Below are positions 51,665-62,041 of a stretch of 64,000 bases of DNA, piece by piece. The position numbers and the translations under genes are program-made. Position 1 is the first letter of the stretch. The number at the start of each line of letters is the position of its first letter. The stretch is from CAVVJA01 sp963809815 (GTDB lineage: Bacteria > Actinomycetota > Actinomycetes > Mycobacteriales > Jatrophihabitantaceae): positions 310,001 to 374,000 of the forward strand of contig CAWELM010000025.1 in the NCBI GenBank assembly GCA_963809815.1, given 5' to 3'. The notes beneath the pieces were generated by a model that saw nothing but the letters and a program-made list of their open reading frames with translations, did no database searches and was not told the origin of the DNA.

Positions 51665-52470
51665 TCAGCTCGCGGCGGCAGCCCGACGGCGATCGTAGAG
51701 GCGGATTGACCAGATGTAGCAGGCCACCGCGATGCCGATGCTCCAAGCAATCGCAGCGACTGCGTGGCTCCCCACTGGGCCGCCAACAAGCAGGCCCCGC
51801 ACGGTCTGCGTAACCGAGGTGAACGGCTGGTACTCGGCGAACTGCCGCAGCCCGACCGGGAGCGTAGCGGTCAGGACGAAACCGCTGCTGAGGAACGGCA
51901 GCAGGGTGAGGAACATCGGCGTGTTGCTGGCCGTTTCGACACTCTTCGCGGCGAGGCCAAGTGCAGTCGACAACCAGATCAACGCGAAGCTGAACAATCC
52001 CAATAGACTGAGGGCCGCCACCCACTCGAGGGGATCGGCGGTCGGTCGGAAACCGAGCGCGATCGAAACAAGGATCACGAGGACGAGCACAGCGAGGGTC
52101 TGCAGCAGGCTGCCGATCACGTGGCCGGTCAGGACAGCTGCTCGGGCGATGGCCATGGTCCGGAACCGGTCGATGATGCCCTGGGTCATATCGCTCGCGA
52201 TCGAGATCGCGGTGCCAAGCGCGGCCGAGGCTACCGTCATGATCAGGATTCCCGGCACGACGTAGGTGAGGTATGCGCTGCGCCCACCGTGCGTGGCCCC
52301 CGGCACGTCGAGTCCGGTGCCGAGTTGACCACCGAAGACATAGACGAATAGCAGCAGGAAGACAATCGGGAAGCCGGCCAGCATCAATGTCAGTGACGGA
52401 TATCGGCGTTGATGTTTCAGGTTGCGACGCAGCATGGTTGCCGAGTCGGTCAATGTGTTAGCGACAGTGC

Positions 52471-52474
<4 letters not shown>
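51665..52474 (-). CDS. ABC-2 type transporter permease (DrrB-like)
   Basis: 269 residues from ATG 52474. Six hydrophobic segments and the family start MLRRNLKHQRRYPSLTLML followed by PIVFLLLFVYVFGGQLG are typical of DrrB-type exporters. A conserved loop includes YVVPGILIMTVASAALGTAI and DMTQGIIDRFRTMAI. It forms the channel for the ATPase encoded just upstream, with which it overlaps by 4 bases (ATGA). Confidence 0.9.
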
Positions 52475-53451
<977 letters not shown>

Positions 53452-53462
53452 CTCTCCTCGTT

Positions 53463-53963
53463 TCAGCGATTCGGTTCGTCGACGGGTAGCTCACCGGCCT
53501 TGCGCAGCGCTTCGCGACGCGCTCTCCATTCCTGTTCGAGCAGCGGAAGTCGCTCGACCAAGAAGTCGGCGAACGCCGCATACTCCAACAGCACCGCGCG
53601 ACGTTCCGGCGACGCATCGGCCAGGACTTCGAGACCTTCACGCGCCAGATCGGCTTGCTCCTTGTACTCGGACACGTCGAAGCCGAACGCTTGCCCGGTG
53701 AGATCGATGTGCACTCGGTCCATCCGCTCGCCGGCCGCGCGCGAGCGGTGAACCAGCCCGAGGTTCTCCAAGGTGTTCACGGCGCCGGTGATCGCGCTTC
53801 GACTGGCCAGCAGGGCGTCGGCCAGTTCCGCGATCGTCTGCTCCCTGGGATCGCACAGCGACAGGTAGCCGATGAGCCGACCCACCATCGGCGCAAAGCC
53901 ATAGCGCCGGGCGTACAGGCGGCCCGCGTGGTCGGCGAAGGTGATCTCAGCATCGGTCGGCAC
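53463..53963 (-). CDS. MarR/GbsR-family regulator of the DrrAB-like operon
   Basis: 166 residues from GTG 53963; an upstream frame continues through the operator and is rejected. The wHTH is REQTIAELADALLASRSAIT followed by VNTLENLGLVHRSRAAGERMD. The N- and C-terminal helices look like the GbsR/MarR dimerisation arms. It is first in the operon MarR, ABC ATPase, ABC permease. A perfect 20-bp palindrome 28 bp upstream of its start is the likely operator for autorepression and induction by the exported compound. Confidence 0.85.
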   Translation of the reverse strand: MPTDAEITFADHAGRLYARRYGFAPMVGRLIGYLSLCDPREQTIAELADALLASRSAITGAVNTLENLGLVHRSRAAGERMDRVHIDLTGQAFGFDVSEYKEQADLAREGLEVLADASPERRAVLLEYAAFADFLVERLPLLEQEWRARREALRKAGELPVDEPNR

Positions 53964-53990
53964 AAGACTGAAACTACATCGATATCTGAG

Positions 53991-54010
53991 ATAACACAAA
54001 TTTGTGTTAT
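53991..54010. promoter_or_regulatory. Perfect 20-bp palindromic operator ahead of the MarR-ABC operon
   Basis: ATAACACAAATTTGTGTTAT is completely self-complementary and AT-rich in GC-rich DNA. It starts 28 bp upstream of the GTG of the MarR-type gene and 137 bp from the divergent hydrolase start. Its size (two 10-bp half sites) fits a MarR-family dimer. Confidence 0.85.
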
Positions 54011-54146
54011 TAGTGTGGTGATCGTCATAGCAGATGGCGCCATGTTCGTGGGGGTGCTGTCCGATGAATCCCGCGCCGGGCCGATGAGTCGGCCGCACTC
54101 GATGCGTCCTTAGATTGGCAGCGACAGTAGGACGGCTGGAGTGGAC

Positions 54147-55307
54147 ATGGGACTGAACAAGGACGGGCTGGACCGGTTCGGCGCAGTCGCGGCCTCGCAC
54201 GTCGGCGATCACAAAGTGCCAGGACTCGTCGCGCTGGTAGCACAGGGCGACGAGGTGCACGTCGAGGCGATCGGGTCGCTCTCGATCGGCGGGAGGCCGG
54301 TTGAGCGCGGTTCGTTGTTCCGGATCGCGTCGACGACGAAGCCGATCACCGCCACCGCGACGCTGGCCTTGGTGCGCGAGGGGCTCTTCGACCTGGATGA
54401 GCCGGTGAATCGGCTGCTGCCGGAGCTTGCGAACCGCCGGGTCATGCGCCGGATGGATGGTCCGCTAAACGACACGGTTCCCGCCGTGGGACCGGTGACG
54501 GTGCGAGGGTTGCTGACGTTCACCTTCGGGTTCGGAATGGCCCTGCAGATGTTCACGGCACCCGAGCCGTGGCCAGTCGTCGCGGCGGCCACCCAGGCCG
54601 GGCTCGCCACGATCGGCCCACCGCAGCCGGACGCCTTCGTCGACCCTGACACCTGGATCGCCAACTTCGGCGAGCTGCCCTTGCTGGCCCAGCCCGGCGA
54701 GCAGTGGCTCTATAACACCGGCTCCCACGTGCTGAGCGTGCTGTGCGCCCGAGCCGCCGGAATGTCGTACGACGATGTTCTGCGCACCCGGATCTTCGAG
54801 CCGCTCGGCATGCCCGACACCGGCTTCTACACCGAGGACGTTCTTCGGCTGGCGACGGCGTACCAGCCGACCGCGGACGGAAACGTGGTCTGGGACCCGC
54901 CGGACGGGCAATGGAGCCGGCCGCCGGCGTTCTACGACGGGGCCGCCGGGCTCGTGTCGACGGTGGACGACTTGCTGGCGTTCGCGCGGATGCTGCTGCG
55001 CGGCGGCGATCCGGTGCTGACCGCGGACCAGGTGCGCGACATGAGCCACGACCACCTGACCGCTCCGCAGCGCGAGTTCGGTATGGCCTTCCTCGGCGGG
55101 CGCGGCTGGGGGCTCGGGACGTCGGTGGTGCTAGACGGGCCGTGGGCCGGCGCGATCGGGTGGGACGGCGGGCTCGGCACCTCGTTCCTCGTGCACCCGG
55201 AGCGGGACCTCGCCGTGATCGTGCTGACCCAGCGGATGTTCGATACCGCGCAGGCGCCCGCTGTCCATACCGACCTGCAACTGGCCGCCCTCACCGCTGC
55301 CGAGTAA
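54147..55307 (+). CDS. Beta-lactamase-fold serine hydrolase (class C/esterase EstB type)
   Basis: 386 residues from ATG 54147 (GGAG 5 nt upstream); GTG 54141 is close by. SxxK is IASTTKPITAT (Ser nucleophile, Lys), YxN is WLYNTGSHVL and the third box is IGWDGG, replacing KTG. No signal peptide is evident. Family members are D-alanyl peptidases, esterases or beta-lactamases; with the HxG/WDGG box an esterase or peptidase is more likely than an antibiotic hydrolase. It is divergent from the MarR gene and may share the operator. Confidence 0.85.
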   Translation: MGLNKDGLDRFGAVAASHVGDHKVPGLVALVAQGDEVHVEAIGSLSIGGRPVERGSLFRIASTTKPITATATLALVREGLFDLDEPVNRLLPELANRRVMRRMDGPLNDTVPAVGPVTVRGLLTFTFGFGMALQMFTAPEPWPVVAAATQAGLATIGPPQPDAFVDPDTWIANFGELPLLAQPGEQWLYNTGSHVLSVLCARAAGMSYDDVLRTRIFEPLGMPDTGFYTEDVLRLATAYQPTADGNVVWDPPDGQWSRPPAFYDGAAGLVSTVDDLLAFARMLLRGGDPVLTADQVRDMSHDHLTAPQREFGMAFLGGRGWGLGTSVVLDGPWAGAIGWDGGLGTSFLVHPERDLAVIVLTQRMFDTAQAPAVHTDLQLAALTAAE

Positions 55308-55545
55308 CTGCCCGCCGCAGTACGCCAGATCACTGGCCGGTAATCGCGGCGATGATGGCCGAGGCCTACTCCGCCGGCGCGAATGTCGTCCGACACTCAC
55401 GCCCTCGATCGTCTCCATCGAGGTGCGAACTATCGCGCGCGGGTCTATTTCCGCCGCGTTCGGAGGTTGTCAGCGGCAGTAGCATCAGAAGGCTCGTCGA
55501 CGACGACGCTGGCGAGTTTCCGCCGTCAGGAAGGGAGCATCACGA

Positions 55546-57217
55546 ATGAGCCCACGACACGGACCACGTCGAGGATGGAGGCTCGCTCTCGCCACTGTTG
55601 CCGCAGTGGCGGCGGCCGGGACCCTCTCACCGGTCGCTTCGAGCGCTACTCCTGCAGCTCCGACCCCCGACGCCAACCCGACGGCATGTGCCAATCGGGT
55701 CAACAACACTCCGCAGAAGCTCATCAACTGCGTCAACAAGGACGACCTCTGGGCCCACATGGTCAAGTTCCAGCAGATCGCGGACGCCAATCCGGGCGCC
55801 GACGGCCACCCCTCCCGCAACTCGGGGGAGCCCGGCTACAAGGCCTCGGCCGACTACGTGGCCGACGTCATGAGGGCAGCGGGCTACAACGTGACGTTGC
55901 AGGAGTACAAGTTCCCCTACTTCAGCTTCGTCGGGACCCCCGTGTTCCGGGAGAACTCGCCGACGCCGCGTAGCTTCGGGATCGGCACGGACTTCAACCC
56001 CGGACAGGTCGCCGGTACGACCACCGCGGCCGCTCGAACCGGCGGGCGGCATCGTCGTGCCCGCGACGCCCACCCCCAGCTCGGCCAGCGGCTGCGCAGC
56101 TTCCGACTTCGCTGGGTTCACCCAGGGCGACATCGCCCTGATCCAGCGGGGCACCTGCACCTTCGCCCAGAAGGTGGCGAACGCTGAGGCCGCCGGCGCT
56201 TCGGCGGCCGTCATCTTCAACGAGGGCAACCCAGGACGTACCAGTCTGTTCAGCGGGGCCCTCGCCGGCACGGAGCAGATCCCCGTCGTCTTCACGACCT
56301 ACGACGTGGGCAGCCCGCTCTATGCGCAAAGCCAGACCGGCCCGGCCCCGATGATGACCATCGATGTCAAGGCCATCAGTGACCCGAACCGCTCCGACTG
56401 GAACGTCATCGCCGACTCCAAGGGCGGCGACCCCAACAACGTCCTCGTCATCGACGCCCACCTCGACGCCATCTACGGAGCCGGGATGCTCGACAACGCC
56501 TCGGGCTCGGCCACGATCCTCGACATCGCCCAGCAGCTGAAGAACACCAACACCCGCAATAAGCTGCGCTTCATCTGGTTCGGCGGCGAGGAGCTCGGCC
56601 TGCTCGGCTCGGACTACTACGTCAACACCCTCCCGGCCGACGAGCTCGCCAAGATCAAGTTCGACCTCGACGCCGACGTGACGGCAACACCCAACTACGT
56701 CGCGGGCGTCCTCGACCCGAAGGACGGGGTCAACTTGTTCGGACGCGGGCCCGGCACCCCGATGCCGCCGAGTATCTGGGCTCCCTCAGCGATCGGGCGC
56801 GACTACGGGATCGACTACCTCAACTCGATCGGGAAGAACAACATCCTCTTCTCGGCCGACGGCACGGATGCCTTCATGTTCCAGCAGGCCGGGATCCCCG
56901 CGAGCGGTGTCCTCACCGGCCAGGACTGCTGCAAGCTCGCGTCGGACGTCGCCCTCTTCGGCGGCTTCGAGGGCAACTTCGAGGGCAATGTGCCGGGGGA
57001 CGACGGGGGCTGCGTGGACAACCCCTTCCGCTGGTGCGACAACCTGAGCAACAACGACCCCGAGGTGCTGACCTGGATGTCGAAGACCTTCGCCAACATG
57101 GTCGCAAACATGGCCTATGACACCCAGGTGTTCGACTCCACCAAGAACGGCGGCGGTCACATCAAGAAGGATGGGGCCCAACCGAAGGTCGCATCTCCGA
57201 AGGGCGTCACGAGCTGA
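55546..57217 (+). pseudogene. Secreted M28-family peptidase with PA domain (paralogue 2), frameshifted
   Basis: ATG 55546 follows AGGAAGGGAG. A signal peptide (residues 1-33) and CANRVNNTPQKLI, RNSGEPGYKAS lead into the fold, but near 56026-56038 one extra base shifts the frame. The first frame runs to 56187 as noise, while the correct continuation, PAGGIVVPATPTPSS, IALIQRGTCTFAQK, DAHLDAIYGAGMLDNASG and WFGGEELG, is read in the other frame to 57217. The product would be about 555 residues, similar throughout to the paralogue at 40036-41724, including the Phe in CVDNPFRWCDN. If the insertion is an artefact, the gene is functional. A terminator follows at 57237. Confidence 0.82.
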
Positions 57218-57236
57218 CCTGCTGACCAGCTCTCCG

Positions 57237-57271
57237 ACGGGGCGCCGTCCCACACGGGGACGGCGCCCCGT
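57237..57271 (+). terminator. Strong terminator hairpin after the second M28 gene
   Basis: ACGGGGCGCCGTCCC (57237-57251) and GGGACGGCGCCCCGT (57257-57271) form a perfect 15-bp stem with a 5-nt loop, followed by TTGG. It starts 19 bp after the M28 stop. The convergent methyltransferase gene ends 218 bp further on. Confidence 0.8.
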
Positions 57272-57489
57272 TTGGTATGGGTCTGGGCAAGCGTTCAGTC
57301 CTCGATCCCTGTCCCCGCTCTCACCGTCACCCGCCCTCACGAAGCTCCAGGGCAGTGACTGTCCTACGCACCGCGACGTGCCGAGCGACCGCCAGCAGCC
57401 GAGCAGGGAAACGGCCGATGAAGCTGCGCCTTCGTCGTCAGCCGGCAACGGAATCTCGTGAGGACTTCCCGATAACCGGCTGAGACCGG

Positions 57490-58284
57490 TCACGGTCGGC
57501 CGGCGACCAGGACTTCCACCCGGAACGGTTCGGTGACGGTTCCGTCCGGGTGGAGGGCGAGGATCGCGGCCCGTGCTCGGCTGGCGAACTCGGCCGCCCG
57601 CGGTCCGAACACGGCCGGCGTCGAGTACGAGTAGGTGAATTGCAGGCCGACGGCTTCGTCGACGGTGAGCCGGCGTTCCCATTCCCAATGGAGGCTCTGT
57701 ACCTCTGCAAATGGCGACGCATCGATGATTTGCCGATGACTGACCGGGGATTTTCTCCACGGATCGGTGCCTACGGTGTGGTCGCTGCCCAGGAATTCGT
57801 CGCGGAGTCGACCAACCGCAGGTACCCAGTCCGGTTCCGCCGCGGCGTCGAGATCGTCATTGATCGTCACGACGTGGGCGCCAGGGCCAAGCATCCGGTC
57901 GAGGCTCCGCAGGACTTCGGCGCGATCGGTCCAATGGAACGACGCAGCGAACGTGGCCAGGTGGGCACCGAGTGGCACCAGTGATTCGATCCCGCCCGAG
58001 TCCCCTTGCAGCCACCTGATGTTCGTCAGTCCCTGGGCCATGGCCCGCGCGCGGCCCGCCTCGAGCATCTCGGCCAGCGGATCGACGGCGATTACGGTGC
58101 CCGCGCGCTCAGCGAGTGGGATGGTCAACTGCCCCGTGCCGCAGCCGATGTCAATGACCGTGCTCGACCGGTCGAGGCCGACGAGATCGGCGAGACGGTC
58201 GACCTCCCGCGCGGGGTATCCGGGCCGGTAGCGCGCGTATTGGGTGACTGCCGACGCGAACAGGCCCTCGGGTGAGCCGGTCAC
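57490..58284 (-). CDS. Class I SAM-dependent methyltransferase
   Basis: 264 residues from GTG 58284; ATG 58335 gives an unconserved leader. The N-terminus FASAVTQYARYRPGYPAREVDRL is typical of the UbiE/COQ5-like small-molecule group. The SAM site is VIDIGCGTGQLTIPLAERA and the post-motif LATFAASFHWTDRAEVLRSL. The substrate is unknown. It is divergent from an MFS exporter (114 bp between starts). Confidence 0.82.
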   Translation of the reverse strand: MTGSPEGLFASAVTQYARYRPGYPAREVDRLADLVGLDRSSTVIDIGCGTGQLTIPLAERAGTVIAVDPLAEMLEAGRARAMAQGLTNIRWLQGDSGGIESLVPLGAHLATFAASFHWTDRAEVLRSLDRMLGPGAHVVTINDDLDAAAEPDWVPAVGRLRDEFLGSDHTVGTDPWRKSPVSHRQIIDASPFAEVQSLHWEWERRLTVDEAVGLQFTYSYSTPAVFGPRAAEFASRARAAILALHPDGTVTEPFRVEVLVAGRP

Positions 58285-58398
58285 GACGCGCGTCCAGATC
58301 GGACCACCGCACGAGCGTATCCAGGCCGAAATCACTGAACGGTCGCCGTCTCACGTATTGGACGCGCCGCTCGCCACAGCGATCCTTAGGCTCGACTC

Positions 58399-59799
58399 GT
58401 GGTGGCGGAGGAGGTCGAACCAGGCTCTCGCCGCTGGCTGGCACTGATCGTCTGCTGCTCGGCGCTGTTCATGACCTTGCTCGACGTGAGTGTTACGAAC
58501 GTGGCGTTGCCGTCGATCGGGCGGGCAACCGGGGCGTCGCCGTCGCAGCTGCAGTGGGTGGTCAGCGGGTACACCCTCGCGTTTGGCCTGGTCCCCGTGT
58601 TGGCGGGACGGCTCGGGGACGATTACGGGCGCCGGCTGATGTTTCAGATCGGCGTCGGAAGCTTCGCCGCGACCAGCATGCTCGCCGGGCTGGCACCCAC
58701 CGCTGCGGTGCTTATCGGCGCGCGAGTCCTGCAGGGGCTGGCCGGTGGTCTGATCAACCCGCAGGTGTCCGGCCTCGTCCAACAGATGTTCCGCAGCAAC
58801 GAGCGGGGACGGGCCTTCGGCGTGCTGGGGACGACGGTCGGGGTGGGCACGGCGCTGGGCCCGCTCGTCGGCGGCGCTCTGATCGCACTCGGCGGCCCAC
58901 ACTTGGGGTGGCGACTGGTGTTCTTCGTCAACATCCCGGTCGGTGTCGTAGTCATGATGCTGGCTCGACGGCTGTTGCCCGTAGACATACGGCAGGGCAA
59001 GCACCGCCTCGATATCACTGGCGCGGCGTTGCTGGGCGGAGCGACGTTCTGCCTCCTCTACGCCGCGGTTCAGTACGACAGCGTGCGCGACGTGCGGCTG
59101 GCGCTGCTCATAATCCCGGCCGTGATCCTGCTGATCGTTTTCTTCCGCCGCGAGCGCCGGCTCACCAGGTTGCAGAAGGATCCGCTCGTCGATCTTCGGC
59201 TATTCCGCGTGCCGTCATACGCCGCTGGGGTGCTCTTCGCACTCGCGTACTTCCCGGCGATGGCCGGCCTGCCGCTCGTGCTCGCGATTTACTACCAGGA
59301 TGGTCTCGGCTACACGGCCTTACAGTCCGGACTCGGCGTCACTGCGTACGCGATTGGCAGCGCGATCGGCGCACCGCTAGCCGGCCGCTTCGTCACCCGC
59401 ATCGGTCGGCCCCTCCTACTCGTCGGGCTGGCCTCGTTCGCGGTCGGCGCGATCGCGCTGGCGGTGCTGGCCGGATACGGCGCGGCGGCGCTAGCGCCCG
59501 CACTCTTCCTCATGGGCGCCGGATCCGGCGCAATCATCACGCCCAACCAGGCGCTCTCACTGATGCGGATCGACCCGGTCGCCGGCAGCACCGCCGGCGG
59601 CGTCCTGCAGACCGCACAGCGTATCGGCATCGCGATCGGACAATCAGTCATCGGCGCGACGTTCTTCGCTGCCCTCGGCCGCGGCGGCTACGCCCACGCA
59701 CTCCGCGTCGGCGTCATCGCTGCGCTGGCTTTTCTTGCCATCGCGGCCGCGATCACCGTGGCTGACTTGGTCCAAACCCGGCGGCGGGTAGCAGCCTGA
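58399..59799 (+). CDS. MFS exporter, DHA2 family
   Basis: 466 residues from GTG 58399 (a second GTG at 58402 is equally possible). Motifs include FMTLLDVSVTNVALPSIGRA, LQWVVSGYTLAFGLVPVLAG and GDDYGRRLMFQIG. About 14 hydrophobic segments are present. It is distinct in sequence from the exporter at 45990. Substrate unknown. Confidence 0.88.
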   Translation: MVAEEVEPGSRRWLALIVCCSALFMTLLDVSVTNVALPSIGRATGASPSQLQWVVSGYTLAFGLVPVLAGRLGDDYGRRLMFQIGVGSFAATSMLAGLAPTAAVLIGARVLQGLAGGLINPQVSGLVQQMFRSNERGRAFGVLGTTVGVGTALGPLVGGALIALGGPHLGWRLVFFVNIPVGVVVMMLARRLLPVDIRQGKHRLDITGAALLGGATFCLLYAAVQYDSVRDVRLALLIIPAVILLIVFFRRERRLTRLQKDPLVDLRLFRVPSYAAGVLFALAYFPAMAGLPLVLAIYYQDGLGYTALQSGLGVTAYAIGSAIGAPLAGRFVTRIGRPLLLVGLASFAVGAIALAVLAGYGAAALAPALFLMGAGSGAIITPNQALSLMRIDPVAGSTAGGVLQTAQRIGIAIGQSVIGATFFAALGRGGYAHALRVGVIAALAFLAIAAAITVADLVQTRRRVAA

Positions 59800-59884
59800 A
59801 ACGATCGGTGCGCAAACACCGTTCTCTGAATAACACATGTGCACCCGTACACAGTTCTCGGACGAAAGGAGGGAGACGAAGAAG

Positions 59885-60292
59885 GTGGAACGTGTGACGC
59901 CCGGAGTGTGGCGGGAGCCGATCGTGGTTGCTGACTCATCGGACGGGCTGCGGGTCGACCGCATCCACTACCCACCAGGAGGCCACACGCACTGGCATCT
60001 CCACACCAGAGACCAGGTCCTTTATGGCGAGCTGGGCCGGGGCTGGATCCAGTTCGAGGGCGGGCATCCGGCGGCGCTGACCCCGGGTCAAGTGATCCAG
60101 GTTCCGGTCGGTGCGCGGCACTGGCACGGCGCCGCTTCGGACACATCACTCGTCCATCTGGCGGTGACCGCCGGTGGAGACACCGTCTGGCTTGGTGAGG
60201 TGAGCGCTGAAGAGTACGTCGGCTGCGACAGCGTATACGGCACAGGCACCGAAGATCCGGATTCGGCCCTCGGTACCTACCGGCGTCAATAG
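59885..60292 (+). CDS. Cupin-domain protein
   Basis: 135 residues from GTG 59885, with AGGAGGG 11 nt upstream. The metal-binding cupin motif 1 is GGHTHWHLHTRDQVLYGELG, with two His for metal, and motif 2 is VPVGARHWHGAA. The protein resembles small cupins found beside carboxymuconolactone decarboxylases and dehydrogenases. A binding or isomerase/oxygenase role is possible. It ends convergent with the SDR at 60352. Confidence 0.8.
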   Translation: MERVTPGVWREPIVVADSSDGLRVDRIHYPPGGHTHWHLHTRDQVLYGELGRGWIQFEGGHPAALTPGQVIQVPVGARHWHGAASDTSLVHLAVTAGGDTVWLGEVSAEEYVGCDSVYGTGTEDPDSALGTYRRQ

Positions 60293-60351
60293 CGCGCGGG
60301 CTGCGCCGATCATCAGTTCCACTGCCGCCGCGGAGCCTGTCGACCGGGAGC

Positions 60352-61119
60352 TCACCCGGTGGGGTCAAGCCTGAATGCACGAATGAGTCGGGTCATGACG
60401 GCCTGCGGGTCATCCAGCACTGCGGCCATGTCCTGCGTGACGGCGTCCTCGACCAATTCGGCGAGACGATCGGGGAAAACGGTCGGCCGGCCAACCGCGA
60501 AGGCGTCGAGGGATCGGTCGGCGACCGAGCGGGGTGACGCTTTCGGGATCTCTAGACCGGTCGTCATATCGGTGTCTATGAAGCCTGGGAACGTGCTGGT
60601 CACGGTGACGCCGTCCGTCCTCAGCTCGGCCCGCACACCGGCGGCCAACATCATGGCCGCGGCCTTGCTCGCACTGTAGATCGGCGAGCTTCGCGAGATG
60701 ACGAGCGCCGCCAGGGATTGGACGAACAGGATGCCCCCGCGATGCCTCGCCAGGTGGGGCGCGAAAGCACGCACCAGACCCAATGGCCCGAAGAAGTTCA
60801 CCTCCATGGCGGAGCGGAACTCTTGCTCGGCCTGGTCCTGCAGCACCGGCAACTTGCAGGGCCGCCCCGCATTGGACACCATGACGTCGACGTCAGGAAG
60901 ATCGTCCGCCAAGCGCCGGACAGTCTCCTCGTCGGTGACATCCAGCTGGACGGGGACGACTCGGTCGCCGTGGTTCTCGACGGCGTCCGCGAGGGCGTCA
61001 ATGCGCCGGGCGGCAGCGTAAACGCGCTCGGCACCACGAGCCAGCAGCGCCTCCACGAAGTGACTGCCCAATCCGCGGTTCGCGCCCGTCACGAGTGCGT
61101 GCGCTCCACGAAACTGCAT
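60352..61119 (-). CDS. Short-chain dehydrogenase/reductase (classical SDR)
   Basis: 255 residues from ATG 61119, with AGGAG 5 nt upstream; a longer frame would cross the operator. NAD(P) motif is ALVTGANRGLGSHFVEALLA, then VSNAGRPC, the active-site Ser in LFVQSLAALVISRSSPIYSASK and catalytic YxxxK as YSASK. Reduction or oxidation of a small alcohol or ketone is expected. It is divergent from the operon at 61223 and shares the palindrome with it. Confidence 0.87.
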   Translation of the reverse strand: MQFRGAHALVTGANRGLGSHFVEALLARGAERVYAAARRIDALADAVENHGDRVVPVQLDVTDEETVRRLADDLPDVDVMVSNAGRPCKLPVLQDQAEQEFRSAMEVNFFGPLGLVRAFAPHLARHRGGILFVQSLAALVISRSSPIYSASKAAAMMLAAGVRAELRTDGVTVTSTFPGFIDTDMTTGLEIPKASPRSVADRSLDAFAVGRPTVFPDRLAELVEDAVTQDMAAVLDDPQAVMTRLIRAFRLDPTG

Positions 61120-61160
61120 GGCGACTCCTAAAGAGGGGCTTGATTTCGGCCGGCCGACTC

Positions 61161-61182
61161 GTGTACAACGTACGGTGTACAC
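61161..61182. promoter_or_regulatory. 22-bp near-perfect palindromic operator between divergent SDR genes
   Basis: Arms GTGTACA (61161-61167) and TGTACAC (61176-61182) are exact inverted copies, and the centre CGTACG (61169-61174) lies on the same axis; only one base pair (61168/61175) breaks the symmetry. It sits 42 bp from the leftward start and 41 bp from the rightward start. This is a typical TetR/GntR-type operator, but its regulator is not in the window. Confidence 0.75.
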
Positions 61183-61222
61183 CGGTCAATGTAAATAGCG
61201 TGAGAGCGTGGAAGGTGGCACG

Positions 61223-62020
61223 GTGAGCGCACGGTTCGACGGCAAGGTTGCAGTTGTCACCGGCGCGTCCAGCGGAATCGGGGAGGGCATCGCCCGCCGT
61301 GTGGCCGGCGAAGGCGCACAATGCGTCCTCGCCGACGTGCGTGAGGACCGGGGCCGAGCCGTAGCGGGGTCGTTGGGCGCCGCTGCCCGGTTCCTGAAGG
61401 CTGACGTGAGCGACGAGGCTGACGTGGCTGGAGTGGTCGACTATGCCGTCGCGGAGTTCGGGCGCCTGGATTGCTTGTTCAATAACGCGGGTGTGCTCGG
61501 CGTGACCGGTTCGCTCGTCGACACCGACCGCGCCGACTGGGACCGGACCATGGCCATTCTGCTCACCAGCGTGTTCCTCGGGATCAAGCACGGCGCTCGG
61601 ATCATGCGGGCGCAGGGCTCGGGTTCGATCGTGAACACGGCGAGCACGGCGGGGGTCCGTGGCGGCCTCGGTCCGCATGCGTACACCGCGGCAAAGCACG
61701 CGGTCGTCGGCCTGACCGCCTCGGCCGCTGTGGAGTTGATGCCCGCCGGCGTGCGCGTCAACGCAATCGCACCGGGCGCGACGGTAAGCGGCATGACTGC
61801 CAGCGTCGTGGCTGGCGACGCGGACGCGCTCGATGTTGTCGAGGAGCGACTTGCCGGGCGGTTCGGTCGCGCCGCGCGGCCGGAGGACATCGCAGCGGCG
61901 GCCGCGTTTCTCGCCAGTGACGAGGCTTGGTACGTCAACGGCGCGTGCCTCGTCATCGATGCGGCGGCCGAAGTGGCCGGTACGAAGGCGCGCCGCTACT
62001 TCGGTCTGCCGGACGCCTGA
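61223..62020 (+). CDS. Short-chain dehydrogenase/reductase (classical SDR)
   Basis: 265 residues from GTG 61223 (AAGGTGG 4 nt upstream); GTG 61208 is the alternative. NAD motif is VAVVTGASSGIGEGIARRVA, then FNNAGVLG, and YTAAK is the catalytic YxxxK. The C-terminal INGACLVIDAAA-type segment is YVNGACLVIDAAAEVAG. It heads an operon whose next gene starts 22 bp downstream. Substrate likely a hydroxylated small molecule. Confidence 0.88.
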   Translation: MSARFDGKVAVVTGASSGIGEGIARRVAGEGAQCVLADVREDRGRAVAGSLGAAARFLKADVSDEADVAGVVDYAVAEFGRLDCLFNNAGVLGVTGSLVDTDRADWDRTMAILLTSVFLGIKHGARIMRAQGSGSIVNTASTAGVRGGLGPHAYTAAKHAVVGLTASAAVELMPAGVRVNAIAPGATVSGMTASVVAGDADALDVVEERLAGRFGRAARPEDIAAAAAFLASDEAWYVNGACLVIDAAAEVAGTKARRYFGLPDA

Positions 62021-62041
62021 TCACCCGACGAAGAGGACAAC

